This document shows positions 53,926-62,933 of a stretch of 64,000 bases of DNA, piece after piece. This DNA is from an uncultured bacterium (GTDB taxonomy: Bacteria; Cyanobacteriota; Vampirovibrionia; Gastranaerophilales; Gastranaerophilaceae). The stretch is from assembly GCA_949298805.1 (NCBI GenBank), contig CASFXY010000001.1, positions 1 to 64,000 of the forward strand, in the 5' to 3' direction. The number at the start of each line of letters is the position of its first letter. Within the stretch, counting starts at the first letter, position 1. The notes under the pieces were generated by a model. It was not told the DNA's origin and did no database searches. It saw nothing but the letters and a program-made list of their open reading frames with translations. The position numbers and the translations under genes are program-made.

Positions 53926-55460
53926 CTTACCCCCATGGATTTTTTAAATTCTTCGCGCGCCACATTGTAGTCAAATACTGATTGAACAAATGCCAGTTGC
54001 GCATTGTTATAGTTTGTTTGTGCATCCTGAAGTTCGATAAAATTATTTAGACCTACTGCATATCTGCCATCCGCCAGTTCAAAATTTTCCAAAGTTTGAC
54101 GAACTTTATCTGCCATCAAAGGAATTGTTTTTTCAAGCCTTCGCATTGCAATGTAATATTTTTGAACTTCAAAATTTATATTTTTTTCAGATAAATCAAC
54201 ATTGTCTTGTGCAATTCTCAAGTAAGATTTTCCCTCATCTATTCGGTATTTTATGTCCATCATGTTAATCATTGGAAAATCTAAATTTGCACTGGCGGTA
54301 AAGCCCGTGTTAGATGTTGAATCCATATATCTTAAATTATATCCTGCATTCGCCGAAATTTCAGGTGCCCAACTCCTTTTTATTTGTTTTAATGATTCTT
54401 CTTGGGCTCTAACTATCATTTTGAGCGATTTTAAATCCGGACGGTTTTCATAAGCGTTTTCAATTGCCTCTTTTAGTTCAATTATATACGGATCAAACTT
54501 ATAATCTTTTAATATATCTTGTTTTTGTATTCCTGATGTTAGCAGTACGGCAGAGTGTTCGAAATCTCCATCTTCACTGTTTTTCTTGATTGTTCCTATC
54601 TCAACTGTTTGCATTTTATAATTATTTCTCAAAAAGTCAAAATTTTCCGTATTTTCTACCATAAATTCTTTATCTTTAAGGTAATACATTGAATTTTTCA
54701 AATTAACCATTGCTGTGTCATATTTATATTGTGCATCAATAAGTTGTGTCCTTGCATCCGTTAAATAAACTTCGGCATTAACAACATCTATTCTCGATTT
54801 TAAACCTTCCTCAAACATTGCTTTTGTTCGTTCGTAATTAAGCGTATTTATTCTGACAGAGCGTTCATAAATATCAACATTTGCAAGAGCCGCAAGCACT
54901 GCAAAATAAGCAGTCTTTACATTGTATACCGTTTCTAAAATGCTGTAATCAAGGTCATATCCTGCCGATTCGCGGTTAAATTTTTGCATATTAATTCCTG
55001 CGGTGGTTCTTCCAAAATTCCATATAAGTTGATTGACACTTGCATTTAATTGATAATAACCGTTTGAATTTCCACTGTTTCCGCCCCTCCACATGCTACT
55101 CGATGTATAACCTGAGGAATTACTGTATTGATAATTATATCCGCTGCCTATGCCCAACATTGGAAAATAATCAGATTTGGCTTGACCCACGCGGCTTTTT
55201 TGTACCTCATAATTATTTGCGGAAATCCTGATGGCGGGGTCATTATTAATTGCATATTCTACACATTCTTCAATAGAGAAAGTTTTTTTACCCTTTTCTA
55301 TTTCTTCAGGAGTAATTATTTGTTCATTTTTTATTTGTTCTTTTTGTTTTTGCTTTTTTTTAAATATATTAAAACTTAGCGCATCGGCACTTTGCGAGTA
55401 AAAGACTGTTATTATACAAAAAATAATAATTTTTTTTACAATTTTTTGACAATACATCAA
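53922..55460 (-). CDS. TolC-family outer-membrane channel of the MacAB operon
   Basis: A 512-residue outer-membrane factor with a signal peptide ending near SADA. Motifs include SIEECVEYAINNDPAIRIS, EEGLKSRIDVVNAEVYLTDAR and YAVGLNNFIELQDAQTNYNNAQ. First gene of the operon channel-adaptor-ATPase-permease; AAGGGGA precedes ATG 55460 and a consensus-like promoter lies at 55482-55509. It resembles the RND-operon channel, including a short basic stretch (FKKKQKQKEQIKNEQ) after the signal. Confidence 0.93.
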   Translation of the reverse strand: MMYCQKIVKKIIIFCIITVFYSQSADALSFNIFKKKQKQKEQIKNEQIITPEEIEKGKKTFSIEECVEYAINNDPAIRISANNYEVQKSRVGQAKSDYFPMLGIGSGYNYQYSNSSGYTSSSMWRGGNSGNSNGYYQLNASVNQLIWNFGRTTAGINMQKFNRESAGYDLDYSILETVYNVKTAYFAVLAALANVDIYERSVRINTLNYERTKAMFEEGLKSRIDVVNAEVYLTDARTQLIDAQYKYDTAMVNLKNSMYYLKDKEFMVENTENFDFLRNNYKMQTVEIGTIKKNSEDGDFEHSAVLLTSGIQKQDILKDYKFDPYIIELKEAIENAYENRPDLKSLKMIVRAQEESLKQIKRSWAPEISANAGYNLRYMDSTSNTGFTASANLDFPMINMMDIKYRIDEGKSYLRIAQDNVDLSEKNINFEVQKYYIAMRRLEKTIPLMADKVRQTLENFELADGRYAVGLNNFIELQDAQTNYNNAQLAFVQSVFDYNVAREEFKKSMGVR

Positions 55461-55481
55461 AACGGAATCCCCTTTATAACT

Positions 55482-55509
55482 ATTGTAGTTTTACAGAATT
55501 ACCTGTCAA
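55482..55509 (-). promoter_or_regulatory. Promoter of the MacAB-TolC operon
   Basis: On the minus strand TTGACA (55509-55504), 16-base spacer, TACAAT (55487-55482). The -35/-10 pair is the same as at the RND operon (TTGACA and TACAAT) but without the inverted repeat. Confidence 0.65.
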
Positions 55510-55577
55510 CCATGCTGTTGTATGATTTGATTATCATATTTTGTGATAAATTATTAATTATACACTAGGGGGTTGTT

Positions 55578-55946
55578 ATGAAAAAAATATTGTTGTTAAT
55601 TTTATTTCTTTTTACATTTTCATTAGTTAGTAGTGCAAAAATTGAAACAGACTTAAATGCTTCAGAGTATACACAAGTTAAAGCTGCACATATTCTTGTC
55701 GGCAGTGAATCCAGAGCAAAAGCTTTAAAAAACAGGATTGACAATGGAGAAAGTTTCTCGGAAGTTGCAAAAAAGTATTCTTCCTGCCCTTCGGGTGAAT
55801 TTGGAGGTAATTTAGGTTATTTTGAACGCGGAAAAATGGTAAAAGAATTCGAAGATGCTGCTTTCGCTTTGCCTGTCGGGGTTGTGTCAAATCCTGTTCA
55901 AACGCAGTTCGGATGGCACTTGATTAAAGTTTACGATAAACGATAA
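55578..55946 (+). CDS. Secreted parvulin-type peptidyl-prolyl isomerase
   Basis: A 122-residue PpiC-type isomerase: a signal peptide (KKILLLILFLFTFSLVSSA), then a single parvulin domain (about 33-122) with AAHILVGSESRAKALKNRI, FSEVAKKYSSCPSGEFGGNLGYF and FGWHLIKV. It would assist folding of periplasmic or outer-membrane proteins. GGGGG precedes ATG 55578. The minimal one-domain form lacks the SurA chaperone region. The 3' end overlaps the convergent MATE gene by 16 bases. Confidence 0.92.
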   Translation: MKKILLLILFLFTFSLVSSAKIETDLNASEYTQVKAAHILVGSESRAKALKNRIDNGESFSEVAKKYSSCPSGEFGGNLGYFERGKMVKEFEDAAFALPVGVVSNPVQTQFGWHLIKVYDKR

Positions 55947-57259
55947 TTCTTAATCTTTAATATTAAAATTGTCGAAGATATCATGCACGCACTAAAAAGC
56001 GCAAGTGCAAGTCCAATCCAAAAGCCTAAAAGAACAATGTTAAACTTGAAGGCTAATATGCAGCCCGTTGGGATGCCTATTAAAAGGTATGCTATGCCCA
56101 TTGTTGCCATAATGGGTTTTGTATCTTTAAGACCCTTTAAAGACCCTACACAGGCGCATTGTATCCCGTCAAAAAATAAATAATAAATTACAATATTCAT
56201 AACAGGCAGTGCGGTTGTAATTACGGAGTAGTCCTTCGTAAAAAGCGAAAGTAGAAACTCTGGGCAAAATATATATAAGAGTGCATTTAGCGCCATAAAG
56301 ATTACAGATAAATATACACCTACAAGCGAATATCTTTTTATATTTAAAATATTCTTCTCTCCGTTTGCAAATCCTACTTTTATACCAATTGCATTCGATA
56401 CTGACATTGGGAACATATATGTAATGCTTGTAATGGTTATTATTATGTTGTGTGCTGCAGCGAGAACCGATGAGAATTTTCCGACCAGTATTGCAGTTAT
56501 ATTAAAGCCCAGAAATTCGAAAAACAATGCAAAAGAAATTGGCCAACCTGTTTTTAAAAGTTCTTTTATGTATGATTTTACTCTTTTTGACCTTCCTTTA
56601 AGAAATGGTAAACAGTATATAAATAGCGCTATTCCTCCTGCTGTTCTAACAATCAAACTTGCTATTGCAAGTCCTTTGACACCAAGCTGAGGAAAGCCCC
56701 ACAAGCCAAAAACAAGAGCTACATTTAGAAGTAAATTTAAAAATATTTGCGCAACAGTTACCATATTTGGGAAATTTACAATTTCATAAGCTTGTAAAAA
56801 TTCTTTCAGAGCTATAAATAAGAGTCCGCCAAACATGCCCCAGCTGCTTATTTCAAGATATTCAACAACAAGCGGATACAAATCCGGTGCAAGCCCTATT
56901 TTGTCGATGTGCCCCGTGGCAAGCCTTATCAGGAGATAAAATAGCAAGCCTATTATAAGAGAATACTTTACGGTTGCACTAAATAGAGTTTTTGTGGTTT
57001 TTCTTTCTCCGCGAAGATTGGAAACTATTGGAGAAATACTTGCCATAAGACCGACTGCCGCAATCATAAAAGTCATAAAGATGGCTGATGCAACACTTAT
57101 TGCGCCAAGTGTAACCGTTGAGTGTCTGCCTGCAACAATTACATCCCCAACGTTAATTAACATATTGGCAAGATTGCCTGCCATAATTGGTGCGGATAGC
57201 TTTATTATATCTTTGGAATAGTTCTTGTAAATTTCTATTTTGGTTGCTAATGTTTCCAT
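55931..57259 (-). CDS. MATE-family multidrug exporter
   Basis: A 442-residue protein with 12 predicted membrane helices and the twofold MATE repeat: KLSAPIMAGNLANMLINVGDVIVAGRH in the first half and GWPISFALFFEFLGFNITAILVGKF in the second. MATE pumps expel cationic compounds using Na+ or H+. ATG 57259 lacks a ribosome site; TATCTT sits seven bases upstream, perhaps another leaderless start. It is downstream of the GlcD-like gene on the same strand. Confidence 0.9.
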   Translation of the reverse strand: METLATKIEIYKNYSKDIIKLSAPIMAGNLANMLINVGDVIVAGRHSTVTLGAISVASAIFMTFMIAAVGLMASISPIVSNLRGERKTTKTLFSATVKYSLIIGLLFYLLIRLATGHIDKIGLAPDLYPLVVEYLEISSWGMFGGLLFIALKEFLQAYEIVNFPNMVTVAQIFLNLLLNVALVFGLWGFPQLGVKGLAIASLIVRTAGGIALFIYCLPFLKGRSKRVKSYIKELLKTGWPISFALFFEFLGFNITAILVGKFSSVLAAAHNIIITITSITYMFPMSVSNAIGIKVGFANGEKNILNIKRYSLVGVYLSVIFMALNALLYIFCPEFLLSLFTKDYSVITTALPVMNIVIYYLFFDGIQCACVGSLKGLKDTKPIMATMGIAYLLIGIPTGCILAFKFNIVLLGFWIGLALALFSACMISSTILILKIKNYRLS

Positions 57260-57284
57260 AAAAAATAAGATAACACAAAAAATA

Positions 57285-58661
57285 TTAAAACATTTTATCC
57301 GGATTTATAATATTTTCGGAATCAAAAAGGTTTTTGATTTTTTCCATATATTCTATTGCGCCTTTGTCTAAGGCTTTATTTAGGTATTTTTTCTTTTCAC
57401 AGCCTATACCGTGTTCTCCTGACAATGAGCCGTTAAGATTTAATGCGAGTTCAAAAATTTTATCTTTAACTGTTTCAAAATTTTCTTTTTCATTTTTATT
57501 TGATAAGTCCAAGGCGAAATTGGGATGAATGTTGCCATCTCCGGCATGCCCCATGATGCAAACAATTATATTGTGCTCTTTACAAATTTTTTGTATTCCT
57601 TTTACAAGTTCTACAATTTTGGAACGCGGCACAACGACATCTTCGGTTATTACATTTGGCTTTAATTTTGTAACTGCTGCAAAGGCGCTTCTTCTTGCAC
57701 GCCATATTTTTTCGTTTTCTTCTTCATTTTGGGCTTGAACAATCTCTGCTGCATTTGATTTTTTTAATATTTCAAGTATTTTTCTGCATTCGTATCCAAG
57801 ACTTTCCAAAAAACCATCAAGTTCTATTAATAGCGCCGCTTCTTTATTGTATAGCAACCCGCAAGGATTGAATTTTTCAATTGTTGCCAGTGTATTTTTG
57901 TCAAGTAAGTCCAGAGTTGCGGGAGTGAATCCCGAATTAATAATATTATTAACAGCGGCAGTAGCTTCTACTAAGTCATCAAAATATGCTAATGTCAGCT
58001 TTCTTGATTGAGGTTTTGGTATAAGTTTTAAGGTAACTTCGGTTATTATGCCTAATGTACCTTCAGAACCCACAAAAAGCGAAGTCAGGTTGTATCCTGT
58101 TACATTTTTTGCAATATTTGTTCCTGTTTTAATTATTTTGCCGTCTGATAATACCACTTCTAGATTTATAATATAATCTTTTGTTGAACCATATTTAAAA
58201 GTGCGCGGTCCGCCAGAGCTAAGTGCTACAGCCCCGCCAATTGTCGAGACGGCAAGATTGGACGGGTCGGGCGGGAAAAATAATCCTAATTTTTCAGCTT
58301 CGTCATTAATGTTTTTTATTACCGCGTTTGGTTGAACGCGTGCTATTAAGTCTTCCTTGTTTATTTCAAGAATTTTATCCATTTTTGAAAAATGCAGGAT
58401 TACACTTTGTCTTTTTACCCTGCAACCTCCGCAGTGACAAGTGCCTGCACCTCGTGCAATAATGGCAGTATTGTATTTTTTGCAGATTAAAATCGTTTCC
58501 GACACCTGTTGTGAATTTTTTGGAAAAACCACAAACTCGGGTAGAGCTATATTTTCAGGGTTTGGAGAAGTATCATAGGCGTATGCGTACAGTTCCTCTT
58601 TTTCTGAAATTATATCTTTTGAGTATATTTTTTTTAGCTCGGCAAAAAGTTTTTTGTTCAT
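57285..58661 (-). CDS. glcD: FAD-linked oxidase (GlcD/D-lactate dehydrogenase type)
   Basis: A 458-residue flavoprotein of the GlcD/DLD family that oxidises 2-hydroxy acids such as D-lactate or glycolate. The PP-loop FAD site reads GAGTCHCGGC (residues 71-80) in place of the common GAGTGLSGGA, placing three cysteines at the flavin loop. Other motifs: DPSNLAVSTIGG, SEGTLGIITEVTLK, GHAGDGNIHPNF and SGEHGIGCEKKKYL. ATG 58661 is chosen because TATAAT ends six bases upstream; a TTG 15 bases earlier lies inside the promoter. No iron-sulfur partner (GlcF) is adjacent. Confidence 0.88.
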   Translation of the reverse strand: MNKKLFAELKKIYSKDIISEKEELYAYAYDTSPNPENIALPEFVVFPKNSQQVSETILICKKYNTAIIARGAGTCHCGGCRVKRQSVILHFSKMDKILEINKEDLIARVQPNAVIKNINDEAEKLGLFFPPDPSNLAVSTIGGAVALSSGGPRTFKYGSTKDYIINLEVVLSDGKIIKTGTNIAKNVTGYNLTSLFVGSEGTLGIITEVTLKLIPKPQSRKLTLAYFDDLVEATAAVNNIINSGFTPATLDLLDKNTLATIEKFNPCGLLYNKEAALLIELDGFLESLGYECRKILEILKKSNAAEIVQAQNEEENEKIWRARRSAFAAVTKLKPNVITEDVVVPRSKIVELVKGIQKICKEHNIIVCIMGHAGDGNIHPNFALDLSNKNEKENFETVKDKIFELALNLNGSLSGEHGIGCEKKKYLNKALDKGAIEYMEKIKNLFDSENIINPDKMF

Positions 58662-58667
58662 AGGGTA

Positions 58668-58673
58668 ATTATA
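58668..58673 (-). promoter_or_regulatory. Leaderless -10 box of the GlcD-like gene
   Basis: TATAAT on the minus strand (58673-58668), then TACCCT, then ATG at 58661. The transcript would begin at the start codon. Confidence 0.55.
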
Positions 58674-58731
58674 CAACGGGAACTTAAAAATAAAAACAAA
58701 GTCTATTTTAGTAATGCCGTATTTGCTACTA

Positions 58732-58782
58732 GGCTCAAAGGAAGGTTATAGGTAAGTTTATAAATACTTTGAGCCTTTTTTT
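58732..58782 (+). terminator. Hairpin with T-run in plus orientation
   Basis: GGCTCAAAG (58732-58740) pairs with CTTTGAGCC (58767-58775) around 26 bases, followed by seven T residues on the plus strand. Both flanking genes are on the minus strand, where no T-run follows, so the orientation is unexpected. Confidence 0.45.
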
Positions 58783-59671
58783 ATTTTATTAAATTTAAGA
58801 TATAGTTATAGTATTCACTGTTTTTGTATTTCAGTGCCAACTCTTTTATATTTTTTTTATCAAGAAACCTCATTGAGTATGCAATTTCTTCAAGGCAGGC
58901 AATTTTTACACCTTGGTTTTCTTCAATTGTCTGAACATATTGACCTGCTTGTAATAAGGAGTGATGAGTTCCTGTGTCAAGCCAAGAAAAACCTCTGCCG
59001 AAAAGCTTTACATCAAGTTTATTGTTTTTAAGATAAATATTATTTAAATCGGTAATTTCCAACTCTCCTCGTTTTGACGGTTTGAGTGATTTTGCATATT
59101 GAACAACATTGTTATCGTAAAAATACAATCCTGTTACCGCATAATCAGATTTTGGTTTTTTTGGTTTTTCTTCAATAGATTTTGCAAGTCCGTTTTTGTC
59201 AAATTCTACAACACCATACCTTTCGGGGTCTTTTACTTTGTATCCGAAAACTGTTGCACCGCCATTGTTTTTAATTTTTTGTGATACTTCTCTAAGCATT
59301 GATGAAAAAGACTGTCCGTAGAATATATTGTCACCCAATATAAGGGCAACGCAGTCATCCGCAATAAAATCCTCACCAAGAATAAAAGCTTGCGCAAGAC
59401 CGTCGGGAGATGGTTGTACAACATAAGAAAATTTTACTCCAAATTGCGAGCCGTCACCCAAAAGTTTTTTAAAGTTTTCAATGTCATAAGGTGTTGAAAT
59501 GATAAGTATATCCTTAATTCCTGCAAGCATAAGTACGGATATGGGGTAATAAACCATAGGTTTATCGTATACCGGCAAAAGCTGTTTTGATACGGCAATT
59601 GTACTTGGGTAAAGCCTAGTGCCTGAGCCTCCTGCCAGAATTATACCTTTTTTAACACCTTGTTGTTTCAT
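58781..59671 (-). CDS. rfbA: Glucose-1-phosphate thymidylyltransferase
   Basis: A 296-residue enzyme joining dTTP and glucose-1-phosphate to dTDP-glucose. Nucleotide site [20 protein letters not shown], then [23 protein letters not shown] and [13 protein letters not shown]. It is last in rfbC-rfbB-rfbD-rfbA, one base after rfbD. The product is the activated sugar used by RfbB. Confidence 0.97.
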   Translation of the reverse strand: MKQQGVKKGIILAGGSGTRLYPSTIAVSKQLLPVYDKPMVYYPISVLMLAGIKDILIISTPYDIENFKKLLGDGSQFGVKFSYVVQPSPDGLAQAFILGEDFIADDCVALILGDNIFYGQSFSSMLREVSQKIKNNGGATVFGYKVKDPERYGVVEFDKNGLAKSIEEKPKKPKSDYAVTGLYFYDNNVVQYAKSLKPSKRGELEITDLNNIYLKNNKLDVKLFGRGFSWLDTGTHHSLLQAGQYVQTIEENQGVKIACLEEIAYSMRFLDKKNIKELALKYKNSEYYNYILNLIK

Positions 59672-59672
59672 A

Positions 59673-60494
59673 CTAACCTCTTAATTTTATATATTCTCTA
59701 AGTGAGTCCTGCCAATTCGGACATATAGAATTATTGTCCATAACACTATATTGCGGGCGTTTTGCATCTCGCGGAAAGTCATTTGTTTTGCAGGGTTTTA
59801 GGTTTACTTTTAAATTCATTTGATTAAAAATTTCTTTTGCAAAACCATACCAGCTTGTACTGCCGCTTCCGCATATATGATATATTCCGTAAGGTTTTTG
59901 CGAGCTTATGAGTTTAATTATTCCGCGACAAAGTTCGACTGTCCAAGTAGGGCAGCCTATTTGGTCGTCAACTACCTTAAGTTCCGGTCTATCGGCGTAA
60001 GATATCATTGTTTCGACGAAATTTTTTCCATGGTGTCCGTATAGCCAACTTGTTCTTGTTATGTAATATTTTTGGCAATGTTTTCTGACCGATTCCTCGC
60101 CGGCTAATTTTGATGCGCCGTAGATATTTTGAGGATTTGTTTTATCATTGGGCAGATAAGGCGTATTTTTTGTACCATCAAAAACGTAATCCGTTGATAT
60201 GTATATCAAAAGCGCATTGTTCTCTGCTGCTGCACTTGCAATATTATCCGTACCATTAAAGTTGACTTCGAAAGCTGCATCTTTTTTGCTTTCTGCTTTA
60301 TCTACATTTGTATAAGCGGCGCAATGAATTATTATGTCGGGACGAGTTTGTTTTATAAAGTTATTAACCGCATTTTTGTCTTTAATATCCAGATTATCTG
60401 TTTGAGTAGGGATAACAAAAGCGCCGATATTTTCAAGAATTGGGCACAAATCTTGTCCCAGCATGCCACTTGCGCCGGTTACCATGATTTTCAT
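59673..60494 (-). CDS. rfbD: dTDP-4-dehydrorhamnose reductase
   Basis: A 273-residue short-chain-type reductase for the last step to dTDP-L-rhamnose. Cofactor motif [13 protein letters not shown], active site [15 protein letters not shown] and YGASKLAGE (Tyr and Lys). Its start overlaps rfbB by four bases (ATGA). Confidence 0.96.
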   Translation of the reverse strand: MKIMVTGASGMLGQDLCPILENIGAFVIPTQTDNLDIKDKNAVNNFIKQTRPDIIIHCAAYTNVDKAESKKDAAFEVNFNGTDNIASAAAENNALLIYISTDYVFDGTKNTPYLPNDKTNPQNIYGASKLAGEESVRKHCQKYYITRTSWLYGHHGKNFVETMISYADRPELKVVDDQIGCPTWTVELCRGIIKLISSQKPYGIYHICGSGSTSWYGFAKEIFNQMNLKVNLKPCKTNDFPRDAKRPQYSVMDNNSICPNWQDSLREYIKLRG

Positions 60495-61471
60495 CTTAAT
60501 ACTGCCTTTTTATTTTCGATTGATTTAATCCAGTCTTGATTGTTCAAATACCAATCAATAGTTAACTTTATGCCTTCTTCAAAAGTTAGTGAAGGTTTCC
60601 AGCCCAGCTGTGTTGTGATTTTGTTGTTGTCTATTGCGTAACGCCTGTCATGTCCGAGTCTGTCTTGTACATATTCAATCGAGTTTTCATCCTTACCCAT
60701 TTCTTTTAAAATTATTTTTGTTATTTCAATATTTGTTTTCTCGTTGTGCCCGCCTATATTGTAGACTTCCCCGACATTGCCTTTGTGTAGTACGGTATTT
60801 ATTGCTTCGCAGTGGTCGTAAACATACAGCCAATCTCTAACATTGAGTCCATCACCGTATACGGGGACTTTCTCTCCTTTTAAAAGTTTTGAAATAAAGA
60901 ACGGAATAAGTTTTTCGGGGTATTGATACGGTCCGTAGTTATTTGAGCATCTTGTTGTTAAAACAGGTGTTTTATATGTTTCAAAATAGGCCCTTACAAG
61001 CATATCCGCACTTGCTTTTGAAGCACTGTATGGCGAGTTTGGTGCAAGCGGAGTTGTTTCATAAAAATAACCTGTTTTTCCTAATGAGCCATATACTTCG
61101 TCGGTTGAAACCTGTAAATACCTTTGTATGTTGTATTTTTTTGCATTTTCAAGAAGATTTAAAGTTCCTTGTACGTTTGTTTCAATAAAAATTTCTGGAT
61201 TTAAAATTGACCTGTCAACATGACTTTCTGCGGCAAAATTTACAATACAATCTGCTTCTTGTACGACTTGAGATACAAGTTTTTTGTCGCAAATATTACC
61301 TTGTACAAATGTATAGTTAGGATTGTTTTTTATGTCATTCAAATTTTCTATATTACCTGCATAAGTTAGGCAATCAAGGTTTATGATTTTATAATCAGGG
61401 TGTATTTTTAGCATGTGTCTTACAAAACAACTACCTATAAAACCTGCACCACCTGTTACGAGTATTTTCAT
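60491..61471 (-). CDS. rfbB: dTDP-glucose 4,6-dehydratase
   Basis: A 326-residue NAD-dependent dehydratase: VTGGAGFIGSCFVRHML at the N-terminus, AAESHVDRSI, STDEVYGSLG and YSASKASADMLVRAY (Tyr-xxx-Lys). Converts dTDP-glucose to the 4-keto-6-deoxy sugar. Four-base overlap with rfbC upstream. Confidence 0.97.
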   Translation of the reverse strand: MKILVTGGAGFIGSCFVRHMLKIHPDYKIINLDCLTYAGNIENLNDIKNNPNYTFVQGNICDKKLVSQVVQEADCIVNFAAESHVDRSILNPEIFIETNVQGTLNLLENAKKYNIQRYLQVSTDEVYGSLGKTGYFYETTPLAPNSPYSASKASADMLVRAYFETYKTPVLTTRCSNNYGPYQYPEKLIPFFISKLLKGEKVPVYGDGLNVRDWLYVYDHCEAINTVLHKGNVGEVYNIGGHNEKTNIEITKIILKEMGKDENSIEYVQDRLGHDRRYAIDNNKITTQLGWKPSLTFEEGIKLTIDWYLNNQDWIKSIENKKAVLR

Positions 61472-62034
61472 AATAAATCTTCCTTTTTGATATCCTTTAG
61501 CATTGGTTGTTTTTTGTCTTTATCACTTAATATTGGTTCAAATTCAAGTCCGTATTTTTTCCAATCAATATTTATATCCGAGTCGTTCCAACATATCCCC
61601 ATTTCGCTTTGCGGACAGTATTCGCCCGAAGCTTTGTATAAAAGTTCTGCAGTATCAGACAGGGTTAAAAACCCATGGGCAAAACCTTCGGGAATATAGA
61701 ATATATTTTTGTTTTCTTCACTTAATATCACACCTGTCCATTTGCCAAATGTTTTAGAATTTTGTCTTATATCTACTGCTACATCAAAAATCTTGCCTTT
61801 TATGCAACGTATTAATTTTGCTTGTGCGTGCGGTGTTTTTTGATAATGCAACCCCCTTAAAACACCAAAGGTTGATTTTGAATGATTATCCTGATTAAAT
61901 TCGTCTTTTATTCCGTTAAGGTAAAAATCTGTTTTTTTATAACTTTCAAGGAAAAATCCCCTATTGTCATTAAAGACTTTCGGTTTCACGATAATGACAT
62001 CTTCTATGTTTGTTTTTTCAAACTCGAAAGGCAT
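61468..62034 (-). CDS. rfbC: dTDP-4-dehydrorhamnose 3,5-epimerase
   Basis: A 188-residue cupin epimerase: PKVFNDNRGFFLESYKK, GVLRGLHYQ (catalytic His), IFDVAVDIRQNSKTFG and IPEGFAHGFLTLSD. First gene of the rhamnose operon, after GGAGGGGG. The four genes make dTDP-L-rhamnose for surface polysaccharide; glycosyltransferases that use it are not in the window. Confidence 0.97.
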   Translation of the reverse strand: MPFEFEKTNIEDVIIVKPKVFNDNRGFFLESYKKTDFYLNGIKDEFNQDNHSKSTFGVLRGLHYQKTPHAQAKLIRCIKGKIFDVAVDIRQNSKTFGKWTGVILSEENKNIFYIPEGFAHGFLTLSDTAELLYKASGEYCPQSEMGICWNDSDINIDWKKYGLEFEPILSDKDKKQPMLKDIKKEDLL

Positions 62035-62055
62035 TCCCCCTCCATTCTATAATGA

Positions 62056-62085
62056 ATTATATATTAAGTTATCCTATAAAATCAA
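62056..62085 (-). promoter_or_regulatory. Promoter of the rfbCBDA operon
   Basis: On the minus strand TTGATT (62085-62080), 18-base spacer, TATAAT (62061-62056), start about 15 bases before rfbC with a strong ribosome site. Confidence 0.65.
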
Positions 62086-62094
62086 CAATATGTT

Positions 62095-62125
62095 AAAAAG
62101 TCTGCATTAAATATGCAGACTTTTT
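62095..62125 (-). terminator. Terminator upstream of rfbC
   Basis: AAAAAGTCTGCAT (62095-62107) pairs with ATGCAGACTTTTT (62113-62125) around TAAAT. It ends the minus-strand transcript of the gene at 62166-62651. Confidence 0.85.
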
Positions 62126-62165
62126 ATTAAACTTCCCTATCCTTATTTTTTCTTCTTTTTATTTA

Positions 62166-62651
62166 TTATGTTAATTTAATTGCACTGCTTTTGATGCTGT
62201 CTTCCATTGCTTGATCCAGATTTTCTAATTCTGCTTGTGCTGCTTGCAGTTGTGTTTGTACCTGTTCTTGTTCTGCTTCAAGTTGCTGATCGCGCCTGTT
62301 TACATCTGCCATCAGCGAGTCTTCGTATCCTTGGAATATTGAATCTACAGCCATTTGTTGTCTTGACTGTACTAATGAGAGTTGGTCAAGAGCATTTTGA
62401 TATATACTCCATTCTCCGGATGTAGGGTCAGTGCCTGCATTTTCATTTTGCAGCTCTTGGACGGATGAAATATAACTATCGGTTATGCCATTATAATGCT
62501 GGTTTTTCATAGCATTTACAAAACGTTGGGTATATTGAGATTGATTTGCTATCGTCTGCCTTTCCTGACTGATTTGCAACAGTCTGTATTGCAGGTTTGA
62601 TACCCTTTGTTTTAATGCCATTTTTCTGAGTGATATTGTAACCCAGCCCAT
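62166..62651 (-). CDS. Hypothetical coiled-coil protein, 161 residues
   Basis: A Gln-rich, almost wholly helical protein: MGWVTISLRKMALKQRVSNL at the N-terminus, a central Asn/Gln/Ser part (about 45-90) and a C-terminal coiled coil (about 115-150: AEQEQVQTQLQAAQAELENL). No cysteine, no signal peptide, no membrane helix. I do not recognise a family. Composition resembles secretion-system or filament-associated proteins, which is only an impression. AAGGAGAG precedes ATG 62651; own terminator follows. Confidence 0.65.
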   Translation of the reverse strand: MGWVTISLRKMALKQRVSNLQYRLLQISQERQTIANQSQYTQRFVNAMKNQHYNGITDSYISSVQELQNENAGTDPTSGEWSIYQNALDQLSLVQSRQQMAVDSIFQGYEDSLMADVNRRDQQLEAEQEQVQTQLQAAQAELENLDQAMEDSIKSSAIKLT

Positions 62652-62883
62652 GACTGTCTCTCCTTAAAGTTAGTTCCTCGTGTAATTTGATATTCTCTCG
62701 TTACTCTTTAATAAAAAAAAATTGCTTTAAAAAATTGCTTTTTAATTTCCTTTTTATTAAGTTTTGTAACAAAGTATATATTTATTGAAATTTCAACTAT
62801 TCTTAATTTTTATTTTATATACAAGGTATATAAAATTGAATTAAAGCTAATATTTTATAAAGCTAATTAGAGGATGAGTGCAG

Positions 62884-62910
62884 TTCCGCAAATATATTTG
62901 CGGAATTTTT
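62884..62910 (+). terminator. Terminator-like hairpin without an upstream gene
   Basis: TTCCGCAAA (62884-62892) pairs perfectly with TTTGCGGAA (62897-62905) around TATA, then five T residues. The stretch 62652-62883 between two divergent genes has no supported CDS, so this is either the end of a small RNA, an attenuator, or a barrier before the next promoter. The rest of this gap is very AT-rich with a direct repeat AAAGCTAAT (twice near 62842-62868). Confidence 0.65.
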
Positions 62911-62918
62911 GCATGTAA

Positions 62919-62927
62919 TGATATAAT
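62919..62927 (+). promoter_or_regulatory. Extended -10, leaderless promoter of the kinase gene
   Basis: TGATATAAT (62919-62927) is a full extended -10 element. It ends six bases before ATG 62934, with only T residues between and no ribosome site. Confidence 0.6.
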
Positions 62928-62933
62928 TTTTTT

